This document shows positions 50,487-59,459 of a stretch of 64,000 nt of DNA, piece by piece. The stretch comes from an uncultured Hyphomonas sp. (GTDB lineage: Bacteria; Pseudomonadota; Alphaproteobacteria; Caulobacterales; Hyphomonadaceae), in NCBI RefSeq assembly GCF_963677035.1, contig NZ_OY781472.1:3191658-3255657 (forward strand), written 5' to 3'. The notes beneath the pieces were generated by a model. It had not been told where the DNA came from. It was given only the letters and a program-made list of their open reading frames with translations, and did not search any database. The first letter of the stretch is position 1. Each line of letters begins with the position of its first letter. Both the position numbers and the translations under genes were made by a program.

Positions 50487-52766
50487 TTACCGAAGGGAGG
50501 CCAGCACACCGAATGGACTGTCGGACGGTTTACGGTCCGGCGCTTTGGAGGCCTTTTCCGGCTTCGCTGCCGGGTGTGCACCCTGCCGCTTCATGCTGAG
50601 GCCGATCCGCTTGCGGGAAACATCCACTTCCAGAACGACCACATTCACGACCTGCCCCGTCTTCACGACCGAGTGGGGATCCTTCACGAACGTATCGGCA
50701 AGTTCGGAGATATGGACCAGACCATCCTGGTGCACGCCGATGTCCACGAATGCCCCGAATGCCGTGACATTGGTCACAACGCCTTCCAGCCGCATGCCCG
50801 GCTTGAGGTCGTTCATCGTGTCGATGCCATCCTTGAAGGTGGCGGTCTTGAATTCCGGACGCGGGTCGCGCCCCGGCTTTTCGAGCTCGCTCAGAATGTC
50901 TTTCACGGTCGGCACGCCGAACGTGTCATCCGCGAAATCCTCCACCTTCAGCTTTGACAGGAACGCCCTGTCGCCAATCAGCGCCGCCACTTTCCGCCCG
51001 GTTTGCTTCGCAATACGTTCCACCACCGGATAGGCTTCCGGGTGAACCGCTGAGGCATCCAGCGGATTCTTCCCGTCCATGATGCGCAGGAAGCCTGCCG
51101 CCTGTTCAAATGCCTTCGGTCCAAGCCTTGGCACTTTCTTCAGTTCGCTGCGGGATTTGAAGGGTCCGTTCTTGTCCCGATAGGTAACAATGTTTTCCGC
51201 GATAGTCGCATTGAGCCCCGCCACGCGGGACAACAGCGATGCCGAGGCTGTATTCACATCCACGCCCACCGCGTTCACGCAGTCTTCCACTACGCCATTC
51301 AGCGACTTGGCGAGCTGCCCCTGATCGACATCGTGCTGATACTGCCCGACACCAATGGCTTTCGGTTCGATCTTGACCAGTTCGGCCAGCGGATCCTGTA
51401 GGCGCCGGGCAATGGAAACCGCCCCGCGAATGCTGACATCCAGGTCAGGGAATTCCTTGGCCGCCAGTTCGGACGCAGAATAAACAGACGCCCCGGCCTC
51501 AGACACCATCAGGCGGGTCAGGCCAAGATCGGGCATCTTGTCCGACAGGTCCGCGACCAGCTTGTCCGTCTCGCGTCCTGCGGTTCCGTTCCCGACACTG
51601 ACGAGTTCAACATTGTGCTTCTTGCAGAGCTTCGCCAGCGTCGTCAGGGCGCCGGCCCAGTCCTTCCTTGGCTCATGCGGATAGATGGTCGCCGTGTCCA
51701 TCAGCTTGCCGGTCGAATCCACGATGGCCACCTTGCAGCCTGTGCGGATGCCCGGATCGATCCCCATGACGACCTTATGCCCGGCCGGAGCAGCCATCAG
51801 CAGGTCTTTCATGTTGCGGGAGAACACGCGGATGGCTTCATTATCCGCCGAATCCTTCAGCCGGTTGATGGACTCCCGGGAGCTGGACGGCTCAAGCTTG
51901 CTCTTCCAGGCAGCTTCCGCGGTATCCATCAGCCATTCGTCAGCCGTTCGTCCCTTTTTGGCGAAACCGAATTCCGAACAGATCTCCCGCACCGCCGGGT
52001 GATGGCGCGTGTCGGTGTGAGGCACATCCACCTTGATGCGCAGGATGCCTTCCTTCTGCCCGCGCAGCATGGCCAGTGCCCGGTGGGATGGCATCTTCTC
52101 GAACGGCTCATCGAAATCGAAATAGTCGGAAAACTTCGCGCCCTCGGCCTCCTTGCCCTTCACCAGCGACGACCCGAGCTTGCCCTGTTTCCAGACCGTC
52201 TCCCGAATCTTGCGGGTCAGGCGCGGCGTCTCCGCAATCTTCTCCACGATGATCTCGCGGGCGCCGTTCAGGGCCGCATCAGGGGTATCGACCCCTTTCT
52301 TCTTGGAGACGAAACTTTTTGCCTCGGCTTCCAGCGCCACGGCCGGATTGGCGAGGATACGCTCAGCCAGCGGTTCGAGGCCCGCCTCCTTCGCAATCGT
52401 CGCTTTGGTGCGGCGCTTCTGCTTATAGGGCGCGTAGAGGTCTTCCAACGCCACTTTCGTGGTGGCCGCCATGATCTCGCGCTCAAGGTCCGGCGTCAGC
52501 TTGTCCTGCTGGCGGATGGCATCGAGGATCGTGTCGCGGCGCTTAGCCAGCTCGGTCAGATAGTCCAGCCGTTCGGCAAGGTTCCGCAGTTGCGTATCAT
52601 CCAGTCCGCCGGTCCGCTCCTTCCGGTAACGCGCGATGAAGGGCACAGTAGCACCTTCTCCGAGCAGCTCGATCACGGTCTCAACCTGGCGCTCAGTTAT
52701 GCCGAGTTCTGTCGCGATCAGTTTCGCAATGGAGGGGGCAGCAGATTTGCGGGGTTTTGCAGGCAT
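50487..52766 (-). CDS. tex: Tex family RNA-binding transcription accessory protein
   Basis: 759 residues. It shows the Tex N-terminal helical part with VPFIARYRKERTGGLDD, a YqgF-like RNase H-fold region (IDPGIRTGCKVAIVDSTG), tandem helix-hairpin-helix (RVAGLNATIAENIV) and a C-terminal S1 domain (GMRLEGVVTNVTAFGAFVD) with an extended basic tail. Tex binds nucleic acid and modulates transcription. Alone on the minus strand, with tRNA-Trp 190 bases upstream. The gap holds a GC hairpin but no obvious promoter. Confidence 0.96.
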   Translation of the reverse strand: MPAKPRKSAAPSIAKLIATELGITERQVETVIELLGEGATVPFIARYRKERTGGLDDTQLRNLAERLDYLTELAKRRDTILDAIRQQDKLTPDLEREIMAATTKVALEDLYAPYKQKRRTKATIAKEAGLEPLAERILANPAVALEAEAKSFVSKKKGVDTPDAALNGAREIIVEKIAETPRLTRKIRETVWKQGKLGSSLVKGKEAEGAKFSDYFDFDEPFEKMPSHRALAMLRGQKEGILRIKVDVPHTDTRHHPAVREICSEFGFAKKGRTADEWLMDTAEAAWKSKLEPSSSRESINRLKDSADNEAIRVFSRNMKDLLMAAPAGHKVVMGIDPGIRTGCKVAIVDSTGKLMDTATIYPHEPRKDWAGALTTLAKLCKKHNVELVSVGNGTAGRETDKLVADLSDKMPDLGLTRLMVSEAGASVYSASELAAKEFPDLDVSIRGAVSIARRLQDPLAELVKIEPKAIGVGQYQHDVDQGQLAKSLNGVVEDCVNAVGVDVNTASASLLSRVAGLNATIAENIVTYRDKNGPFKSRSELKKVPRLGPKAFEQAAGFLRIMDGKNPLDASAVHPEAYPVVERIAKQTGRKVAALIGDRAFLSKLKVEDFADDTFGVPTVKDILSELEKPGRDPRPEFKTATFKDGIDTMNDLKPGMRLEGVVTNVTAFGAFVDIGVHQDGLVHISELADTFVKDPHSVVKTGQVVNVVVLEVDVSRKRIGLSMKRQGAHPAAKPEKASKAPDRKPSDSPFGVLASLR

Positions 52767-52910
52767 GAAGCGAGCGCCTTTCTGGCTGGAATTGACGGAT
52801 ACGCCTGACGGCGCAGGACCCGATCAATTCACCGGAAATCGTTCACACCTCGTTTACGCTTGCACGTGGCAGACCAAATATTTTGCGGATTGCTCAGAAG
52901 ACGACGCATA

Positions 52911-52928
52911 CGCCGCGAACACGCGGCG
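52911..52928 (-). other. GC-rich hairpin downstream of tRNA-Trp
   Basis: CGCCGCG (52911-52917) and CGCGGCG (52922-52928) form a perfect 7-bp stem with a four-base loop, about 30 bases past the tRNA 3' end. The following transcribed bases are not a U tract, so it is either a processing or Rho-linked hairpin, or a weak terminator. Confidence 0.35.
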
Positions 52929-52957
52929 CACCAGGCTCTGATTTTCGGAAATTTGCC

Positions 52958-53033
52958 TGGCAGGGGCAGCAGGACTCGAACCCGCGACCCTCGGTTTTGG
53001 AGACCGATGCTCTACCAACTGAGCTATACCCCT
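52958..53033 (-). tRNA. tRNA-Trp (anticodon CCA)
   Basis: 76 bases including the encoded 3' CCA (52958-52960). The acceptor stem AGGGGTA pairs with TGCCCCT, allowing one G-U. The D arm TAGCTCAGTTGGTAGAGCA, the anticodon loop CTCCAAA and the T arm GGGTTCGAGTCC are canonical. The gap to the DUF2059 gene (53034-53118) shows no clear promoter, so read-through is possible. Confidence 0.97.
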
Positions 53034-53118
53034 TCAGGCGAGGTGAGGGTTTGCCCCAAACTCCCCGTCACCGCAAGCCGGAAGGTTCAGCAATGGCAAG
53101 GTTTGCTGACCTGCAGCA

Positions 53119-53685
53119 TCACCGCTCGGGTGGAGCTGGCGATATCGGCGGCAAATTCATCAGGGTGAGCAGTTCATTCTGGGTCGTTTTCAAAGTGCCT
53201 TCCGGCCAATTCCCCAGCTTCATATCTTCCATGGTTGCCTGGACTGCCATGGTTGCCACAGGCACCGCGAGGTTTTCGCCAATTTTGGTCGCTTCCTTTA
53301 CCAGCGCATTCTGATTTCGAGCGACTTCCTGGCCAGCTTCTGTCTCAAGAAATGCGCGATACGCCGCAAGAGCTTCCGGAGAAAGATTGACGACATAGGC
53401 TTCAGCCAAAGGTTCACGCATCGCTTCGACCACCGCATCGGTCATGTGACTAGTCAGCATTTTGACGTACACACCTCCGGCATCCTTGGTGATCGTCAGC
53501 CCCTCCTTGGCCAATTCGTTCTCCAGACTGGCGAGCATCAGGTCCCCAAGACCAGCATAAACGATTTCCAGCTGTTCAGAGTTGACCGTTGTATCGACGA
53601 TGTAGAGGGCATCCTCCATCGGGTCTGCGAGCGCATATCCCCAGGATATGCCGGCTAGTACGAACGCGCTCACGACCCACTTCAT
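53119..53685 (-). CDS. DUF2059 family secreted protein
   Basis: 188 residues from MKWVVSAFVLAGISWGYALA, a signal peptide with a probable cut after ALA; GAGGGG sits eight bases upstream. The open frame extends 54 codons further but through the tuf terminator, so the upstream part is not real. The body has the DUF2059-like stretch LSPEALAAYRAFLETEAGQ. Function unknown; periplasmic by inference. It lies between tuf and tRNA-Trp, where no gene is usually found, and ends 85 bases before the tRNA. Confidence 0.75.
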   Translation of the reverse strand: MKWVVSAFVLAGISWGYALADPMEDALYIVDTTVNSEQLEIVYAGLGDLMLASLENELAKEGLTITKDAGGVYVKMLTSHMTDAVVEAMREPLAEAYVVNLSPEALAAYRAFLETEAGQEVARNQNALVKEATKIGENLAVPVATMAVQATMEDMKLGNWPEGTLKTTQNELLTLMNLPPISPAPPER

Positions 53686-53742
53686 GGAAATGCCCCTCTG
53701 GTAAAAACAACTCGCTACCACGGGGCCAAATTCGCGCAAACA

Positions 53743-53771
53743 AAAAGGCCGCCCTGTTTGGGCGGCCTTTT
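53743..53771 (-). terminator. Intrinsic terminator of tuf (bidirectional in form)
   Basis: A perfect 11-bp stem AAAGGCCGCCC/GGGCGGCCTTT, extended by a further A-T pair, has a five-base loop and T tracts on both strands (TTTTTG after it in the tuf direction). It lies 30 bases after the tuf stop at 53801. Confidence 0.88.
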
Positions 53772-53800
53772 CGATTCTTTGAGGCGTTGGCCTTAAGGAC

Positions 53801-54991
53801 TTAGTCCTTGATGGCCGAGACGACGCCGGCGCCGACCGTGCGGCCACCTTCGCGGATAGCGAAGCGCAGGCCCTGGTCCATGGCGATCGGCTGGATCAGC
53901 TCAACGTCCATTTTCACGTTGTCGCCCGGCAGGACCATTTCCTTGTCGGCCGGAAGCGTCACAACACCCGTCACGTCCGTCGTACGGAAGTAGAACTGCG
54001 GACGGTAGTTGGTGAAGAACGGCGTGTGACGGCCACCCTCTTCCTTGGTCAGGATGTAGGCTTCGGCTTCGAACTTCGTGTGCGGCGTGATCGAGCCCGG
54101 CTTGCAAAGCACCTGGCCGCGCTCAACGCCTTCACGGTCCACACCACGCAGCAGCGCGCCGATGTTGTCGCCAGCCTGGCCCTGGTCGAGCAGCTTGCGG
54201 AACATTTCAACGCCCGTGCAGGTCGTCTTCGTGGTGTCGCGGATACCGACGATTTCGATCTCGTCGCCCACTTTCAGGATGCCCTGCTCAACACGGCCGG
54301 TCACAACCGTACCACGGCCGGAGATCGAGAACACGTCTTCCACCGGCATCAGGAACGGCTTGTCCAGCGGACGTTCCGGCGTCGGGATGTACTCATCCAC
54401 AGCCGCCATCAGCTCAAGCACCTTGTCCTTGCCGATTGCATCGTCACGGCCTTCGACAGCCGCCAGCGCAGACCCGGCAATGATCGGAATCTCGTCGCCC
54501 GGGAATTCGTAGGACGACAGAAGCTCACGCACTTCCATTTCGACGAGCTCGAGCAGCTCTTCGTCGTCAACCTGGTCAACCTTGTTCAGGAACACGACCA
54601 GTGCCGGCACGCCAACCTGGCGGGCAAGCAGGATGTGCTCACGCGTCTGCGGCATCGGGCCGTCAGCAGCGTTCACAACCAGGATCGCGCCGTCCATCTG
54701 AGCCGCACCCGTGATCATGTTCTTCACATAGTCAGCGTGTCCGGGGCAGTCGACGTGGGCATAGTGACGGTTGGCCGTCTCGTATTCCACGTGCGCGGTG
54801 TTGATCGTGATCCCGCGCGCCTTCTCTTCCGGTGCAGAGTCAATGTCTGCATAGGATTTCGATTCACCGCCGGATGCTTCTGACAGCACCATCGAAATCG
54901 CTGCCGTCAGCGTCGTCTTGCCGTGGTCAACGTGGCCAATCGTGCCGATGTTCACGTGCGGCTTGTTACGCTCAAACTTTGCCTTGCCCAT
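53801..54991 (-). CDS. tuf: Translation elongation factor Tu
   Basis: 396 residues, the standard length. G1 GHVDHGKT is at residues 19-26, [12 protein letters not shown] (G3) and NKVDQVDD (G4) are intact, and domains II and III follow. It delivers aminoacyl-tRNA to the ribosome. AGGAGAGG lies before the ATG. The promoter is at 55071-55099 and a strong terminator follows, so it is a single-gene unit. A second tuf copy in the str operon is likely but outside this window. Confidence 0.98.
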   Translation of the reverse strand: MGKAKFERNKPHVNIGTIGHVDHGKTTLTAAISMVLSEASGGESKSYADIDSAPEEKARGITINTAHVEYETANRHYAHVDCPGHADYVKNMITGAAQMDGAILVVNAADGPMPQTREHILLARQVGVPALVVFLNKVDQVDDEELLELVEMEVRELLSSYEFPGDEIPIIAGSALAAVEGRDDAIGKDKVLELMAAVDEYIPTPERPLDKPFLMPVEDVFSISGRGTVVTGRVEQGILKVGDEIEIVGIRDTTKTTCTGVEMFRKLLDQGQAGDNIGALLRGVDREGVERGQVLCKPGSITPHTKFEAEAYILTKEEGGRHTPFFTNYRPQFYFRTTDVTGVVTLPADKEMVLPGDNVKMDVELIQPIAMDQGLRFAIREGGRTVGAGVVSAIKD

Positions 54992-55017
54992 CGGGCCTCT
55001 CCTTGAATTCGTGTTCA

Positions 55018-55056
55018 GTCCGGCCCGCCGGACGGGATACCATATCAGGCCTGCGG
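55018..55056 (-). promoter_or_regulatory. tuf leader with two perfect GC hairpins
   Basis: GTCCGGC (55018-55024) pairs with GCCGGAC (55027-55033) around two bases, and CAGGCC pairs with GGCCTG around TGC at about 55046-55060. Both fall between the predicted start site and the tuf ribosome site. They may stabilise the abundant mRNA. No known regulator is implied. Confidence 0.35.
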
Positions 55057-55070
55057 CCTGTTAAACGGGC

Positions 55071-55099
55071 CTCATACCCATGTGTGGCGCGGGATTCAA
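55071..55099 (-). promoter_or_regulatory. Candidate tuf promoter
   Basis: On the minus strand TTGAAT (55094-55099), 17 bases, TATGAG (55071-55076). Spacing and boxes are good for a sigma-70-like promoter, and it sits about 75 bases upstream of the tuf ATG. A separate, weak plus-strand candidate for pgi is TTGCGC (55140-55145)-18-TAATCC (55164-55169). Confidence 0.5.
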
Positions 55100-55200
55100 G
55101 CGCACAATTGCGTTCGGCTGCACCTGCCCGGGCCACATCTTGCGCCCAGCGGCGAACCATGGGTAATCCGTGAGTTCCAGTTACGGAAAGGACCCGCAAC

Positions 55201-56751
55201 ATGTCTGCTGATCTCGGCACCCTTGCCGCATCCCTCAAAGCCGCCCCTCTGAAGGACCTTGCGACGGCCCGGGCCGGTCAGGCATCCCTGTCTGCGGCGG
55301 GCTGGACAGCCGACCTTTCCCGCCAATACCTGGACGCCGAGTCAGACGCGGCGCTGCTTGCCCACGGCGCAGAGGCCGGACTGGAGGCTGCGGCCACAAG
55401 CCTCTTCAATGGGGACATTGTAAATCCGTCAGAGAACCGCCCGGCGCTGCACTGGGCTCTGCGCGCACAGGCCCCGCTCTCCGGTGAGGCTGAAAAAGTG
55501 CGCCAGAGCGTCCTGCCCGCGCTTGAGTTCGCCCGCCGCGTGCAGGAAGGCGACATCAGGACAGTTGGCGGGGCGCCCTACAAGGCCGTCCTTCACATCG
55601 GCATCGGCGGCTCGGACTTCGGCCCCCGCCTGATTGCCGACGCCTTTGCCGACCTCGCCGCCCCCGGCATCGACCTGCGCTTCTGCGCCAATGTCGATCC
55701 ATGGGACCTCGATCACGCGGTGACCGGACTGGACCCGGCGACCACACTCATCGTCGGCGTCTCCAAATCCTTCGGAACGGAAGAAACGCTCTACAATCTC
55801 GGACGCGCCCGCAAATGGATGGAGGCGTCCCTCGGCGCGGAGGCCACCCGCCAATTCGCGCTTGTTACGGCCAATCCGGACCGGGCGAAGGCCTGGCTCG
55901 GTGACAATGATGGCTATCTTTTCGACATGCCGCTACCGGTCGGCGGGCGCTTTTCGCTCTGGTCCGCCGCATCGCTCGCCTGCATGATTTATCTCAAAGC
56001 CGGTACGTTCGAGGCGATCCTCAAGGGCGCCGCGGACATGGATGCGCATACCCGCTCTGCCCCGCTGGCCGAAAACCTGCCGATGCGACTCGCCCTGCTC
56101 GACTTCTGGAACGCGTCCTTCCTTGAGCGCAGCATGCGGGTCGTGCTCGCCTATTCCCACCGCCTGCGCATGTTGCCGACCTATCTGCAGCAGCTGGAAA
56201 TGGAATCGAATGGCAAGTCGGTCGGTCCGGGCGGCGTTCCATCACCCTATTCCACAGCGCCGGCCCTCTGGGGCGGCGAAGGCTCTGTCGGCCAGCACTC
56301 CTATCACCAATGGCTGCACCAGGGCTCCCGCAGCGTTCCGTCAGAATTCATCCTCGCCCCGGACTTTGACCGCGATCCGGTTGGCATCACGGCCCTCACG
56401 GCCCATGCGCTGGCGCAGGCCGAAGTTCTGGCCAATGGCCGGTCGCTGGAGGAGGTCAGGGACGAAGAGCCGGACCTGTCCGATGCCGTTGCAAAACAGA
56501 AAGTCCATGCCGGGGGCCGTGCCTCCTCTTTCCTGCACCACAAAGCCTTCGGCCCCGAAGCCTTCGGCAGCCTCGTCGCGCTCTATGAGCACCGGACCTA
56601 TTTTGCCGGAAAGCTCTGGGGCCTGAACCCGTTCGACCAATGGGGCGTGGAGCGCGGCAAGACGATGGCGACGCGCCTGAAACCGGCCCTTTCGGGCGAC
56701 AGCTCAGCGGCCGACCCGGTCACCGCCGCCCTGATTAAAGATCTCGGCTAG
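55201..56751 (+). CDS. pgi: Glucose-6-phosphate isomerase
   Basis: 516 residues, slightly short of E. coli (549), as in many alphaproteobacteria. It has VNPSENRPALHWALR, GIGGSDFGPRL at residues 134-144, and QLEMESNGKSV and GGEGSVGQHSYHQWLHQG with the catalytic residues. It interconverts glucose 6-phosphate and fructose 6-phosphate, tying gluconeogenic carbon to the Zwf/Edd route encoded elsewhere in the window. AAAGGAC precedes the ATG. Four bases before the RNase E/G-like gene. Confidence 0.96.
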   Translation: MSADLGTLAASLKAAPLKDLATARAGQASLSAAGWTADLSRQYLDAESDAALLAHGAEAGLEAAATSLFNGDIVNPSENRPALHWALRAQAPLSGEAEKVRQSVLPALEFARRVQEGDIRTVGGAPYKAVLHIGIGGSDFGPRLIADAFADLAAPGIDLRFCANVDPWDLDHAVTGLDPATTLIVGVSKSFGTEETLYNLGRARKWMEASLGAEATRQFALVTANPDRAKAWLGDNDGYLFDMPLPVGGRFSLWSAASLACMIYLKAGTFEAILKGAADMDAHTRSAPLAENLPMRLALLDFWNASFLERSMRVVLAYSHRLRMLPTYLQQLEMESNGKSVGPGGVPSPYSTAPALWGGEGSVGQHSYHQWLHQGSRSVPSEFILAPDFDRDPVGITALTAHALAQAEVLANGRSLEEVRDEEPDLSDAVAKQKVHAGGRASSFLHHKAFGPEAFGSLVALYEHRTYFAGKLWGLNPFDQWGVERGKTMATRLKPALSGDSSAADPVTAALIKDLG

Positions 56752-56755
56752 CCCC

Positions 56756-57787
56756 ATGCCTGCGGCTCGCATCCTTCAGGAAGTGTGCGCCGCGGAAACG
56801 CGCGAAGTCGCGCTGGATGAGCAAGATCGCCCCCTCGCGGTCCGGCTGACCCGCCTGACGGAGGACCGGCCCGTCCGGATCGGCGAGCAGGTGACCGGCC
56901 GCCTGCACACGATTTCGCTCGGACAGGGCGGTGGCTTTGTGGACCTCGATGACCACGGCGGCGAGGCCTTCCTGCGGCTGCAGGAAGGCCACGGCCTGAC
57001 GGAAGGACAGTCCCTCGACTTGCGCATTGCCGCGGAGCCCCGCGAGGGCAGCAAACTGCCCCGGGTCGCGTTGGCCGGGAAAGCGCCGGTATCCGGCGCG
57101 TCTGATCTATGGGACGCGGCGGAGGTGATGCAGGTCGATCCCGGTGACCCAACTGTCGCCATGGCCTTCGACATGGCCATTTCGGAGACCGTAAACCTGC
57201 CCGGCGGGGGGAATATCACCCTTGAGCGGACCCGCGCCCTTGTCGCGGTGGATGTCGACACGTCCGGCCGCACGGAAACAGGACGGCCGGCCTCCCGCGC
57301 GCTCAAGGTCAATCTGGATGCCGCCGCCGAGCTTGCCCGTCAGATCCGCCTCAGAAATCTCGGCGGACTTATCGTGATGGACTGCGTCAGCCCCCTCAAC
57401 CGCGAGGCAGGCAAACAGGTGCGGGACCGGTTCAATACCGTGTTCCGGCAGATCTCCAGCCAGCGGGTCCGGGCGCTGCTGCCATCGGATCTCGGTCTTC
57501 TGGAAGCCTCCGTCGAATGGGCTGAGACACCGATCGCCGAGCGGCTGCTGGATCCTTCCGGCGTTAAGTCTTCCCGGACAGTCTGCTTCGACGGATTCCG
57601 GCTTCTGGAACAGGAAGCGCGGGCGAGACGTATGGACAGGCTCTGCCTTGACCTGCCGGGGCACGCCCTTGACTGGCTCAACCGGGATGGCCTGCTTCTG
57701 CGGCAAAGCCTTGCGCAAAAGTACGGCGACCGCTTCACTTACGACTCGACCGATCCGAAATCTCCTGTTGTTTTCACCGCCCCATGA
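56756..57787 (+). CDS. Short ribonuclease E/G family protein
   Basis: 343 residues against about 489 for RNase G. It has an S1-like N-terminal half ([26 protein letters not shown] at about 49-74) and a catalytic part with Asp166 ([10 protein letters not shown]) and Asp209 ([10 protein letters not shown]). Their 43-residue spacing equals that of Asp303 and Asp346 in E. coli RNase E. It ends before the CPRCxG zinc-link and the extra C-terminal domains. An endoribonuclease role in rRNA or mRNA maturation is inferred; it could also have a narrower role. It overlaps yacG by four bases. Confidence 0.85.
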   Translation: MPAARILQEVCAAETREVALDEQDRPLAVRLTRLTEDRPVRIGEQVTGRLHTISLGQGGGFVDLDDHGGEAFLRLQEGHGLTEGQSLDLRIAAEPREGSKLPRVALAGKAPVSGASDLWDAAEVMQVDPGDPTVAMAFDMAISETVNLPGGGNITLERTRALVAVDVDTSGRTETGRPASRALKVNLDAAAELARQIRLRNLGGLIVMDCVSPLNREAGKQVRDRFNTVFRQISSQRVRALLPSDLGLLEASVEWAETPIAERLLDPSGVKSSRTVCFDGFRLLEQEARARRMDRLCLDLPGHALDWLNRDGLLLRQSLAQKYGDRFTYDSTDPKSPVVFTAP

Positions 57788-58005
57788 GCCAGCCCGTGCC
57801 CCCCGAGAAACGTCAGCCCAAATGTGCCCAGTGCCGCAAGAACCCGGTGTCTGCGGAATACCGGCCATTCTGCTCCAAGCGCTGCGCGGATGTGGACCTC
57901 GGCAAGTGGCTGAACGAGGGCTATGCCATTCCCGGCCCGCCGGTCGAGGACGATGAAGACTCCCCCCGCCCGGGCGGCGCCGGGGATATGTCAGCAGAAG
58001 ACTGA
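57784..58005 (+). CDS. yacG: DNA gyrase inhibitor YacG (zinc finger protein)
   Basis: 73 residues. The zinc ligands are Cys14, Cys17, Cys30 and Cys34 (C-x2-C-x12-C-x3-C), followed by the family motif [15 protein letters not shown]. In E. coli it binds GyrB and inhibits gyrase. The start overlaps the RNase stop by four bases. The tail is acidic and Gly-rich. The RNase E/G-like gene plus yacG is a common alphaproteobacterial pair. Confidence 0.93.
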   Translation: MSQPVPPEKRQPKCAQCRKNPVSAEYRPFCSKRCADVDLGKWLNEGYAIPGPPVEDDEDSPRPGGAGDMSAED

Positions 58006-58013
58006 AATCAGCA

Positions 58014-58042
58014 TGGACAAGCCCGCAGGGCTCCGTTAGATA
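58014..58042 (+). promoter_or_regulatory. Candidate promoter of tRNA-Phe
   Basis: TGGACA (58014-58019), 17 bases, TAGATA (58037-58042), placing the start about ten bases before the mature tRNA at 58062. It suggests the tRNA can be expressed apart from the pgi-yacG operon. Confidence 0.5.
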
Positions 58043-58061
58043 GCGCCCTTCCCCACGGCCC

Positions 58062-58136
58062 GCCCGGGTAGCTCAGGGGTAGAGCAGCGGATTGAAAATC
58101 CGCGTGTCGGTGGTTCGATTCCGCCCCCGGGCACCA
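58062..58136 (+). tRNA. tRNA-Phe (anticodon GAA)
   Basis: 75 bases with the encoded CCA at 58134-58136. The acceptor GCCCGGG pairs with CCCGGGC, the D arm TAGCTCAGGGGTAGAGCA, the anticodon loop TTGAAAA and the T arm GGTTCGATTCC are canonical. The CCA is followed by TTTT, which may serve as a minimal terminator. Confidence 0.98.
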
Positions 58137-58155
58137 TTTTCCCAGATCAGATTGC

Positions 58156-58782
58156 TTATGCCGCCTCGTCCTGTCCTGGGGCGCGCTCAGCAGATGCATC
58201 CAGCACGCCGGGGCGGTCCCAGGCGCCTTCGGGGCGGATGATCTGGTAGGGGTCCGCCTCCATCGGCAGGGCTTCGGGGTGTTCTGGCACGAAAATCTCG
58301 ATCTCGCGGTACTCATAGTCTGAGAACCAGAACGGCGCCCGGCCCGGCAGGAGGCGGCAGTTGAACGTGCGAGACCAGACCGGCCAGAGCCGTGCCTGGA
58401 TCTGGCCCAGCATGCGCCGGTAGCCCTTCCGCGCGACCAGTTCGAACATTTCCGCCAGCAGCACACGCAGTCCCATCCGCCCCCGCTCTCGCGGCAGGAG
58501 GGCGATTCGTTCCAGCTTGGCGAAATCCGCAAACCAGCGCACCCGCAAAGTCCCGACCGGCTCAGCCCCGTCGAACAGCAGGAAATGCGTGCCGCACAGA
58601 TCGTTCCCATCATATTCCTCTTCATACGGACAGGCCTGTTCCGACATGAACACCGCCGCGCGGATAGCCGCCGCCATCTGCAATTCATCCAGCGACCTGA
58701 CCGGCCGGGCGCTGTAACGGCCCCAGGCCTCGTCCGGCACAGGGCGGCGCAGCCCCTCCATTCCCACCACTGGCCGTTTCAT
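58156..58782 (-). CDS. GNAT-fold N-acetyltransferase-like protein
   Basis: 208 residues from MKRPVVGMEGLRRP; the ATG overlaps the upstream gene's stop (TGATG). GNAT features are present: AAAIRAAVFMSEQACPYEEEYDGND, then FLLFDGAEPVGTLRVRW and the acetyl-CoA-loop region LERIALLPRERGRMGLRVLL, with the R-G-x-G-L arrangement slightly altered (RGRMGL). The C-terminal 80 residues (WSRTFNCRLLPGRAPFW) are unlike simple GNATs and may shape the acceptor site. The substrate is unknown. Acylhomoserine-lactone synthase was considered and rejected. Coupled to the 191-residue partner. Confidence 0.75.
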   Translation of the reverse strand: MKRPVVGMEGLRRPVPDEAWGRYSARPVRSLDELQMAAAIRAAVFMSEQACPYEEEYDGNDLCGTHFLLFDGAEPVGTLRVRWFADFAKLERIALLPRERGRMGLRVLLAEMFELVARKGYRRMLGQIQARLWPVWSRTFNCRLLPGRAPFWFSDYEYREIEIFVPEHPEALPMEADPYQIIRPEGAWDRPGVLDASAERAPGQDEAA

Positions 58783-59357
58783 CACGCTGCCTCCGACCCG
58801 GAAGAGAAACCTTCCTGAACCCAAAGATCCGGAAGGCCGCCTTCAAGCGGTGAAAAGCCAAGTGAGGCCATCGACCGCTTGCCGTCATCTGTCGCGCCCC
58901 GGGCGAATGTCGGGACCGGTGCAAACTGGTCCATCCGCATCACCGCAGACGCTGTCATCACGGCCCGCCGGGCCTCCTTTGTCGCGCCAGCATAGACGCC
59001 GATATACACGCCGGCGACATCCCGCCCCTGCCAGGCGAGATGGGCCGGGGCCGGATCTGCCGGGCAATAGGTTCCATCCCGGACGGCCTGTTCCCCCGAA
59101 GGCGACAAGGGCAGGACGAGGAACACGCCTTCAATCGGATTGCCCGTGACCCAGGCGGTCATTCCGGTGACCACATCCATGCGCATCACCGAATCCGGTG
59201 TTGCTATCTTCGTCCCCATCAGGGACTCTGCCAGCTGAATACCTTCGGCAAGCTCTCCGATGTTCGCATGCCGGAACCCAAGCTCCCTGGCCCGCTCTTC
59301 TACCCGTACAATGTCTACGTGTATCGTAGGCTTGTTACAATTTCTCGTTGCTTCCAT
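58782..59357 (-). CDS. Uncharacterised protein coupled to the GNAT gene
   Basis: 191 residues with no signal peptide or membrane helix. The C-terminal part (GVYIGVYAGATKEARRAVMTA, then VPTFARGATDDGKRSMASLGF) resembles the last strands of a GNAT fold with the substrate-side helix, whereas the usual acetyl-CoA pyrophosphate loop is not evident. GGAGAG precedes the ATG. It shares a TGATG junction with the GNAT gene, and lies divergently from a LysR regulator. It could be a pseudo-GNAT partner that forms a heterodimer; this is inference. Confidence 0.6.
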   Translation of the reverse strand: MEATRNCNKPTIHVDIVRVEERARELGFRHANIGELAEGIQLAESLMGTKIATPDSVMRMDVVTGMTAWVTGNPIEGVFLVLPLSPSGEQAVRDGTYCPADPAPAHLAWQGRDVAGVYIGVYAGATKEARRAVMTASAVMRMDQFAPVPTFARGATDDGKRSMASLGFSPLEGGLPDLWVQEGFSSGSEAA

Positions 59358-59459
59358 GTCGACTCTCCACTACACGCTTAAATTGAGTTTTTCAGTTTTC
59401 GCGGGATGGGGCTTTAGCCGTGGGTGAAAGGGGGCGTTTCAGCCTTGCAAGGGATTGCG
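59358..59459. promoter_or_regulatory. Divergent control region between the GNAT pair and lysR
   Basis: 102 bases. A near-palindrome CTTAAATTGAG (59377-59387; arms CTTAA/TTGAG, one mismatch) could be a LysR-type half-site. No strong promoter boxes were seen. Divergent geometry is typical for a LysR regulator controlling its neighbour. Confidence 0.3.

Noticed and set aside
52911-52928. Hairpin as an intrinsic terminator for tRNA-Trp
   Set aside because: The stem is strong but lacks a following U tract in the tRNA direction, so only a generic hairpin is recorded.
53686-53847. Upstream 54-codon extension of the DUF2059 gene
   Set aside because: It would run through the tuf terminator and into tuf, while the ATG at 53685 gives a signal peptide and a good ribosome site.
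58156-58782. GNAT gene as an acylhomoserine-lactone synthase (LuxI type)
   Set aside because: The conserved LuxI residue pattern is not evident and no LuxR is adjacent; the regulator is LysR-type.
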